DNA of 64,000 nucleotides from Chiridota heheva (Eukaryota > Echinodermata > Holothuroidea > Apodida > Chiridotidae), in NCBI GenBank assembly GCA_020152595.1, contig JAIGNY010000800.1, forward strand, positions 248,001-312,000. The letters run 5' to 3'. Below are positions 57,001 through 64,000 of this stretch, one piece after another. Each line of letters starts with the position of its first letter. Position 1 is the stretch's first letter. Under the pieces are notes generated by a model that worked only from the letters and a program-made list of their open reading frames with translations, had not been told where the DNA came from and did not search any database. The translations under genes and the position numbers were made by a program.

Positions 57001-57300
57001 ATGTGCTATTTCATTTCAATCTGTAAGTGTCAAAAAAAAAAAAAAATTGTCATTTTTTAATTTGTTCCTAGAATATATACATATAAGCATTCGTTTATTT
57101 TTCCTGGAATGTTTCATGTATCCCTTGCCCCTCCCCCAATCAATGTGGGTCATTGTTAAGACATTTTGGACATGGTTTGTATGTTCAATCCTACATTGGA
57201 ATGGAGGGGGAAGGGGGGGAGGGGGGTGAAGTATACAAAATAAATCATATATTGCAGTTAATTACATGATTGATGTAAGAAAATATCTTCAGTGATCCAC
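55120..57300. repeat. Tandem segmental duplication of about 1.2 kb
   Basis: The segment from CACTGCTTAAAACTTGTACT (55,121) through TTTGCTTCAAAGGACAT, GGGAGATGCTGCTC, CAGCTTGTGTGG, to CAGTTAATTACATGATTGAT (about 56,275) is repeated from about 56,330 to 57,270. The second copy is about 200 bp shorter. The duplicated block includes two of the palindrome-rich parts. Confidence 0.85.
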
Positions 57301-57564
57301 CACTTTTGTCCAAGAATGTAGCTATGATCAAAATCAGGGTTTCAAGGTCTACCGGCAAAGAATATGCTCTGATAAATCGGCCAAATTGGACGTAAAAAGG
57401 CCAGACCTAGTTTTACAAAGCAAAACCAATTCAAAGTAGCATTAGATAGAAAAGAGGGTGAGGGTCCTAAACCCATTTTTAGTCGAATACTCATCTTGCA
57501 CGCAAAATCTAACATTTAGGACTAGGAACGTGTTTGATCTGTTTCATACTGAGAGTTAGAATTA

Positions 57565-57690
57565 ATCATAATATTTCCCACTGTTCTGAATAAAGGTGTC
57601 GAAAATCTTTCCATGAAAAATTGTGACAAAAATATGTTCCCCACTTTTGCAATTTAATGTACTGTTTATTACACAATTACATGGGGGACG
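57565..57690. repeat. Dispersed repeat shared with 36,690-36,880
   Basis: TATTTCCCACTGTTCTGAAT, AAAGGTGTCGAAAATCTT, CATGAAAAATTGTGACA, GCAATTTAATGTACTG and ACACAATTACATG; a shorter version of the copy at 36.7 kb. Confidence 0.65.
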
Positions 57691-57839
57691 TTTTTAGAGC
57701 ACATATTTACCATATATTGTTTTGTACCCAAGAATTCTTTTAAAAAATTATTTTTTCCTGCGAATTCCCGATCCCCCCTCCCCCTTCCCCCCCTCCCCAA
57801 CTCTCTTGGTATATAACTGTATATATATCTGTATTATTT

Positions 57840-58350
57840 AATGCTGATTGAAGACAGCCAAAAATGTTTGGAAGGGCAAGACGGGTCTGTTTTTGTCATA
57901 AATTGTGAAAAACTATGGTATTTATACATTCTTAGAAAAAAACAATACTGTAAATATAATCATTAGACACAAGGAATAAATGGGCCAAATACCAATTTGA
58001 CTGGTAACTGAAACAATTCACAGGCCAAAGGGGTAATTTGGTAATTTGGCTGGTAAAATGCCATTATGGCAGTTCAATCTGTTCCATACTGTACTGTATA
58101 TACATGTAATTCAGCGCTAATAAAGACAGCAAAAAAAACACTTCAGAGCACAGGACGGGCCTGGTTCTTGTCATAGATTGTGCATAACTATGGTATTTAT
58201 ACATGCTTCGCAAACATTGATACTGTAAATATAAATCATATAGACGCAAGGAATAAATCAGCCAAATACCATCTGACAATTTGCAGGTCAAAGGTGTGCT
58301 AAAAATGCCAAAATTGGATAATTTGGCCAGTAAAATGCCAATATGCGCAA
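57840..58350. repeat. Tandem duplication of about 265 bp
   Basis: AAGACGGGTCTGTTTTTGTC, ACTATGGTATTTATACAT, ACTGTAAATATAATCAT, AAGGAATAAATGGGCCAAAT and AAATGCCATTATGGCA (57,875-58,070) recur as CAGGACGGGCCTGGTTCTTG, ACTATGGTATTTATACATG, ACTGTAAATATAAATCA, AAGGAATAAATCAGCCAAAT and AAATGCCAATATGCG (58,150-58,345). Confidence 0.8.
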
Positions 58351-58548
58351 CCTTGATCAAAATATTTCACCTCTATGGGTTTTTTTAAATGGCAGTGAGT
58401 GCATTAATGTGGAGATGAATATACACAATGAAATTCAATGTTTCTGATTGGTCGAAATATGTGCACAAATACTGGTGAACCAATATTCAACCACAAACTC
58501 CTAAAAGTGGCTAGAAGCCTCTAAGAGCCCATTCCATGCTCCCAAGAG

Positions 58549-59448
58549 TTTGACGTAATAAGCGCCCACCCAACATTTTGTGACTGACAACATCATCGAC
58601 AAATAATGAATGCTGTTTATATGTATTTAGCTTGCCCTCAACCTCCTCCCTACCCCTGTTCACGACCGCTGGCAAACCTCATGGAACTCCTAAATTGATA
58701 ACAACTCCATGTCATCCAGCCCACAATTCTGATCAAATCCACCATCAACAACCTCTCTCGTATCGACAACGTTCATATTATCCGTCTTAAAATTGGTCAC
58801 ACCCACCTCACTCACTCCCACCTCCTTATTGGTTCCCCCCAACTCCTCTGTAACAATTGCCACTGCACCCTCATAATCCATCACGTTCTCCTTGCTTGCC
58901 CCGTACAACCTTCCCAGAGCTTCCCTCGCTCCCCACAACTCAATTGCTGTGTTCTTCCATGGAAATCCTCTGGATAAAATGATCTCTTTCCTTCATCATG
59001 CTTCCCTCTACAACCATATTCAATTCTTCTCTTCCACCCCCTCTCTACTTTGTTTTTGTTTTAACTATGCACCTCCCCTCTCGATCACAGCTTTCTGACT
59101 TTTGTTCTAGAATTTCTCTCATTCTCCCCCTGTTTCCTTTCCTTCCTACCTCTAGAATGATCTGACCTCTCAGGCACAATTTGACCCTCATTGTCGTGGT
59201 GCCGTTAAGACCCCATCAAACAAACAAATTAGGTTCCATTTTTTTTTGTACCCTGGACTCTGAATCCCTGATGTTCTGGCGGTGGTTATGGTGAGGCTGG
59301 TATATAAAACCACTTCATGTATATAGGTGCACTGCAGTTCGAGTAGCACACTGTATGCCACTTTCGAGCATGGGCGCTTATTAGGAAGGAACTTCAGACC
59401 TTAAATGGAGTGTGTACTTCTATTTTTGTTAGCGCTTATTACGTCAAA
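58549..59448. mobile_element. Element with 17-bp perfect inverted ends, carrying a LINE fragment
   Basis: TTTGACGTAATAAGCGC (58,549-58,565) is exactly inverted at 59,432-59,448. GGGCGCTTATTAGGAAGG at about 59,369 is an internal variant of the end. The interior is mostly a LINE 3' fragment, so either the LINE jumped into this element or the ends belong to two separate copies. Target duplication not identified. Confidence 0.55.
58640..59225 (+). pseudogene. LINE C-terminus and 3' tail (RNase H-type LINE)
   Basis: The open stretch about 58,701-58,975 reads LKIGHTHLTHSHLLIGS then LLCNNCHCTLIIHHVLLACP. This is the GHTxLTHxxLL...PxCxxCxxxLTVxHxLLxCP region at the C-terminus of RNase H-bearing LINEs. 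The 3' UTR follows, CT-rich, and ends TTGTCGTGGTGCCGTTAAGA, CCCCATCAAACAAACAAA. The same terminal words occur in the 26,600-27,440 array. The copy is truncated on its 5' side, as is usual for incomplete reverse transcription. Confidence 0.8.
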
Positions 59449-59459
59449 TACGGTACTAA

Positions 59460-61240
59460 AAACTAAAGAGCATGCTGCAAGCTCTTAAGTGCACACTGCA
59501 AGTTCCCTGCAAGCCCACAAGAGCTTCCTGAAGCTCTTAAAGATCTAAGGACAGGTAGCAACATGTTCTTATATTATAATTGGAAGAAAATATGCTGTAA
59601 GCCATGAAAATAGCTCAATTCTTTCACAGCAACTTCATTTTGGTTTGTTTTTGTCTTTGATAGTAAATCGATGTCTTTCCCCCCCCCCCTTTTTTTTTTT
59701 TTTTTGAGTGTCCGTAGCTAAAGATGTAGACTATGTGGTGCTCGGCATAAAGGATCGGAGCACAGGGTTGTGGGTGATTGGCTGCAGCTTTGAACCTCAG
59801 AAGTCTGCTTTAAATAAGTATAATAATTGCACCTGTAAAGAAAAAAATGTCATGCAAGAACAGTATACTAAACTGTAGCTTGAAGTAATAAGATTACTTA
59901 AGGTGTTATCAAGGGTTTTCGAGGAGAATAGATATTTTTGATGATTAAACATTCATCAATAATTTCTGTTTTTAACATCTAAGTCTTCCACACAAATTCA
60001 CCATTCCTGTTTATCTAATCCTAATTTGTTGTATCGTTAAGAAAGAGAAAAAAACTTGTTCATTATTAAGCTGATACCACTAAACTGTTGCTATGCCAAA
60101 AGAAATCTTTTATGTGGCCTTTCCAGCCAAAGCAGCCTTACAGGTAAGTTCACTGGGGTTCAGACAAAAATTTCCCAGGTACCAACTTGACATTAAAATC
60201 CAGTTGCCACAGCAACAGAGATCCAGAACCCTGCATAATGACGCTCATACCAGGGTATTGCAACAGACAGCTAGCTCTAAATGGGTGTAACTGAAAAAGA
60301 AAGCAAATAATAGCTTGGTGCAGGGTGTATAGTTCAAATGAAAAAATGTATTAAAATTTGAGAACAGATTGTGTACATAGTTATACAAATTAAAAAAAAA
60401 AAAAGGGTGTTAATGTTGATGTGGTGTGCATACATACACAGTATTAATTGTGGTTGACTTTATTGTAGTTATATTAGTGTACTTTAAGAACCTTTCATTA
60501 CTTTGCATAGTGAATTGCTATTGTAAACCAGACATTGTTGTATCATGGAGATAGATCATGGGAAAAAGTATCTCCATGGTTGTTGTATACACACACTGTT
60601 TGGGATCAATGCTAATGTTCATATTGAATATTGCCTTTTCTGTCTGCTATTTTTGGATTTATTTGGAGGGAGAGAAGGATAGGGAAAAAGTACATCATCC
60701 ACGTTCATGTTGAAAAAGTGAGAAATTTAGACAAAATCAATGGATGCATTTGAGCAAAAAGTCTTTAAAAAGGTATTTAAAAAAGATGTGAAAATTAAAA
60801 CCAAAAAAAAGGCAACATAATTTGGGAAAGTCAGTAAACTTTCTTGGACATGTTCGGGAAAGCTTATCTAGGTGCAAAGCCTTGCTTTCCCCCCTCCCCT
60901 AGCAAATGCTGGCCTGTACCACAAATCGCTGAAGCATTTAATGCTTATTTTCTTATTCTTTCTTCCTACCCCTACTGGCCTAGAGTTTGATTTGGCATAA
61001 ACAGTGTTGTAAGTGCTTTTAAAAACATAGTTTTTCCCTTAAATGAATTATTTTGTGATAAGAAAGAAAAATTAACAAAAGTTTACGGTCAACCCTTTTA
61101 TGGGTTGGTGGGCAACCAGAAACTTGTAAGCATACATTTTATATTGGCGTAAGCTACAGTACGAATCCTGCAAAGGAATATTCACATGAAATTTTGGTTT
61201 TGATGCAAGAGTATCAGGAACATAAATGTATGTGGTCATA
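59460..61240. other. No gene recognised
   Basis: It includes a C/T homopolymer junction at 59,679-59,705 and apparently unique AT-rich DNA. One isolated AAAGGAATATTCACATGAAA at 61,174 resembles the left end of the TTAA-flanked MITEs but lacks TTAA. A possible donor, CAG|GTAAGT, at 60,143 follows a short frame but has no supporting acceptor or homology. Confidence 0.45.
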
Positions 61241-61244
61241 ATGG

Positions 61245-61333
61245 CAGGTGTGTGTATATATGTGTGTAAGTATGTATGTTTGTATGCATGCATGCATGCA
61301 TGTACGTACGTACGTACGTATGTGTGTGTGTGA
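61245..61333. repeat. Compound microsatellite (TATG, TGCA, TACG, TG)
   Basis: GTATGTATGTTTGTATGCAT, then (TGCA)n, then GTACGTACGTACGTACG and (TG)n. The same variant tetranucleotides occur, on the other strand, in the 7,516-8,345 array, and both abut the same repeat family. Confidence 0.9.
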
Positions 61334-61335
61334 GG

Positions 61336-62330
61336 GCCAGCTCATAAACGTGATATCTCAAGAACAAACATTGGATTTGTGTCATATTTGGTACACAGAT
61401 AGACCATGGTCAGTAAATGTGCCTTATTGTTTTTGTTGATGTCATGCATATTATTGAGGAGGCGGGGCTTAATGTAAATATCTTGAAATGTTAATATTTT
61501 TAACAACCACATGTCTGTTTTATTTCTTATTTGGTATAATTATGATGTTAGCTAATGTGTAAATGATGTAAAAATGTTGAATTTCATAATATGCATAGTG
61601 GGCGGGCTTAATATGATTTTGCTGAAAAGAGCTTGTAAACACGGTATCTCAAGAATGGTAGACTGGATTCAAGTCTTATTTGGTACACAAATAGCCCATG
61701 ATGTGCCCTCTATTAACTATAAACTGGATTCACGTCATGTATGGTACACAAATAGCTCATGGTCTGCAGATGGGCCTAATATTTTTGGTGTTTGTTTCAC
61801 ACCTATTCATAAGTGGGCAGGACTTAAAGTGAAAATTTTGAATAAGTGATTAATGAGCATCTGTATGTCCGTTTTGCGTCATATTGGGCATGATAATATT
61901 GTTGGTTATTGTATACATGCTTATGTTATCAACGTATGTCATTAATATGCATGGTAGGCGTAGCTTAATTTGAAAGTGCTAAATGATGTAAACACCATAA
62001 TGTATCTCATGAACGGTATATCGGATTTATGCCATGTATGTCGTACACAGATGGGGTCATGGTCTGTACACGTGTTCTAATTTTGTGGTAGCGATTTCAT
62101 GAATATTAATGAGTAGGCGGGCTTACTGAAAAATTCTTGAAATGGGATAAATGAGCAACTGTTTTTGCATCATACTTGCTATGATAATGTTTTTAATGAT
62201 TGTGCAAATGCTAATGTTGTCAACATTTTTATTGATCTGCATGATGGGTGTAGCTTATGAATAAATATCTTAATAACTTAATATTTCATGCTATGCAATG
62301 ACATGACATACAAATTTTGCAAATCAATCA
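61336..62330 (+). repeat. Array of family V dispersed-repeat units
   Basis: Units with ACGTGATATCTCAAGAAC, GGATTTGTGTCATATTTGGT, ACACAGATAGACCATGG, GATGTCATGCATATTATTGA and GGCGGGGCTTAATGTAAAT repeat at about 61,350, 61,640 and 62,000, with partial units between. The array is the reverse-orientation counterpart of 6,830-7,515. No coding frame is conserved between units. Confidence 0.75.
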
Positions 62331-62359
62331 GCATACGAAAAAAAGCATCGGAACCACAA

Positions 62360-62942
62360 ACCTTTTAATTCTGGTTTTATGATAGAGAGGTACTGTACAG
62401 TATGAAAGAAACAATTTGGTGTCAAAATCATGTGGATATTTTTCCGGTTTGGGAGTTATTGCATTTCAAAGATTGCGCGACTGTGTTGAAAAGTGATCTC
62501 ACAGTGTACAGTGTGATGTCATAAAGGCAGACCCAAAATAAATCTTATGTATTTCTATCAAACAAAAAATTGTTAATCTTTCACATAGAGTGTAAGGCAC
62601 ATGGGCAGGGGAGCAAAGCACATGGGCAGGGGAGCAAAGCACACTGTTATAAAGAGCATATTATACCCAACTCAATAAATTAATAAAAGATTTTCAATAA
62701 TTTTGATAGGAAATGGCAAGTAAATTTCAAACAGATACACACAAATTGTCTTGGATTATTGGATTTGCCTTTATGCCATCACACTGTACACTGTGAGGTC
62801 ACTTTTCAACACAGTCGCGTAATCTTTGAAATGCAATAACTCTTAAACGGCAAAATATATCCACATGATTTTTACACCAAATTGTTTCTTTTATAGTCCT
62901 CTATCATATATATGAAAATGATAATTCATGGGAGTATACCTT
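62360..62942. mobile_element. TTAA-flanked palindromic MITE, subfamily B, damaged left end
   Basis: The left end retains TTAA and TTTTATGATAGAG but has lost the AGGAATATTCCC part. The arm continues AAGAAACAATTTGGTGTC, GGTTTGGGAGTTATTGC, TTGCGCGACTGTG. The right arm is the inverse, ending TTCATGGGAGTATACC + TTTAA. The centre has a 19-bp direct repeat of the GGCAGGGGAGCAAAGCACAT kind, twice. Confidence 0.78.
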
Positions 62943-63251
62943 TAACCACCATTAATTACTCTGAAAATTTCAAAACAAATCCCTGGATGGATACCTGCAA
63001 ATTTCTGTATGCACATAACAGGTTATAAAATTTGTTTTTTATAATCATGGACATATTTAACGTAGTTCCATGTTATAATTAATAGAAATATATCATCGTT
63101 CAGTAGTATGTACAGTACCTGTTCGGCCTCCAAGCTGAGTGAAACTACTGTACTGTAATTTTGTCAAAGCGTAAAACATCATTTATTTTGTATTCTATTA
63201 ATAATGTATTGTCATTGAAATTTTTGTAAACTTATTTTGTAAAATGAACAG

Positions 63252-63833
63252 TTAAAGGAATATTCCCATGGATTTTCATTTTTTCATATATGATAAGAGA
63301 AAATTAAAAGAAACAAAGTGGTGAAAAAACCATGTTAATATCTTATTCTGTTTGGAAGTTATAACAATTTAAAGAGTAGAAAAATATTCTTAAAAACACC
63401 TCGTACAGTATATGTCCTTCAGCTTGGTAATGTCATCAAGGCAATTCCAGCACAGTTCTTATGTTTTTCTTATCAATTTAATCACCCTTTTTCTTTTTAC
63501 ATTATCAAACAGCATTTCTGGTTTATAATAGAGTGGAATATATAATTTGCAAGAAAACATTTTGTTTTTTTCTTGGTGTACATCACATTTACAATGATAA
63601 AAAAAAATCCAAATCATTTTTAAAGAAATACAAAAGACGTTTTGGCGAAATTGTCTCTCTGACATCATAGATATTGCCAATCAAGTCACTTTTGTCCAAA
63701 TTCAAAAATACTTTCAAGTTTCATAAGTTCTAAACAGAATAAGATATTTACATAGTTTTTTCACCACTTGTTTTTCTAAAAAAAAATTCTATCATATATT
63801 AAAAAATGAAAATCCATGCGAATATTCCTTTAA
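63252..63833. mobile_element. TTAA-flanked palindromic MITE, subfamily A
   Basis: TTAA + AGGAATATTCCCATGG at the left, CCATGCGAATATTCCT + TTAA at the right, with long inverted arms (AAAAGAAACAAAGTGGTGAA...TCTGTTTGGAAGTTATAA and its inverse). Nearly the same sequence as 6,143-6,721. Confidence 0.85.
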
Positions 63834-64000
63834 AGGAATATCCTATGAAGTCTCGTGTTCATATATGTGATAGAGGACTATTAAAGAAGTAACTTGATTA
63901 AAAAATGCAATCTTATTCCATGTATGAGTTAATGCATTTCAAAGATTTCACCAAACTGTGATGTCATGCATGGAAATCCATGATTTTTTTTAATGTAAAT
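63830..64000 (+). mobile_element. TTAA-flanked MITE, subfamily B, left arm cut by window end
   Basis: It begins at the TTAA shared with the previous element: TTAA + AGGAATATCC, then CATATATGTGATAGAGGACT, ATTAAAGAAGTAAC, ATGAGTTAATGCATTTCAAA and TGTGATGTCATGCA. It follows the subfamily B left arm up to the last base of the window. Confidence 0.75.

Noticed and set aside
60093..60290. Short frame with CAG|GTAAGT donor
   Set aside because: No acceptor or homology, and the next LDB exon should encode NLWWDAF, which is not here.

Overview
This is non-coding, repeat-dominated animal DNA. There are no bacterial-style operons, the base composition is AT-rich, and the window holds decayed LINE fragments, non-autonomous DNA transposons (MITEs), satellites and microsatellites. 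The only host-gene sequence I can name with confidence is a 76-nt exon at 54,344-54,419 (+), with consensus splice sites on both sides. Its product matches the N-terminal part of the LIM-domain-binding cofactors (LDB1/LDB2/CLIM, Drosophila Chip). The exon, the LINE types and the hAT-like and TTAA-flanked MITEs suggest a marine invertebrate deuterostome such as an echinoderm or hemichordate. The species is a guess. Most of the window is then probably LDB intron or 5' flank, since the next expected LDB exon (the NLWWDAF block) is not visible downstream.

Layout. 0-5 kb: dispersed repeat, minus-strand LINE fragments, a small hAT-like MITE. 5-13 kb: three more MITE types, a dispersed-repeat array running into an 830-bp CATA-type microsatellite, a 488-bp TIR element and a palindromic element. 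13-21.7 kb: a pile of LINE fragments. The largest, on the minus strand with endonuclease and RT, is interrupted by a 258-bp TIR element and by a 4.1-kb hAT-like element with an exact 8-bp target duplication; that element carries a 2.2-kb 19-bp minisatellite. 21.7-26 kb: an RTE-like LINE between inverted repeat arms. 26-31 kb: minisatellites, a LINE 3'-tail tandem array, a CR1-like fragment, a Helitron-like element and another hAT-like MITE. 31-38 kb: a possible minus-strand terminal exon, a tRNA-like sequence split by a hAT-like insertion, and a MITE with amplified ends. 38-46.4 kb: 45-, 25-, 21- and 55-bp tandem arrays. 47-52.7 kb: an inverted Helitron-like copy, a long-TIR MITE, dispersed repeats and a TA microsatellite. 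54.3 kb: the LDB exon, followed by 2.4 kb built from a TTATAACGAATT-type palindrome. 57-64 kb: tandem duplications, a LINE 3' end inside a TIR pair, a second dispersed array with microsatellite, and a cluster of TTAA-flanked MITEs.

I found no transposase. Every DNA transposon here looks non-autonomous, and every LINE is truncated, frameshifted or interrupted. No gene system is evident. The interesting content is the nesting history, several repeat-birth events that can be read directly, and the LDB exon in its repeat-rich setting. Similarities between copies were judged by eye, so boundaries without target duplications are approximate.
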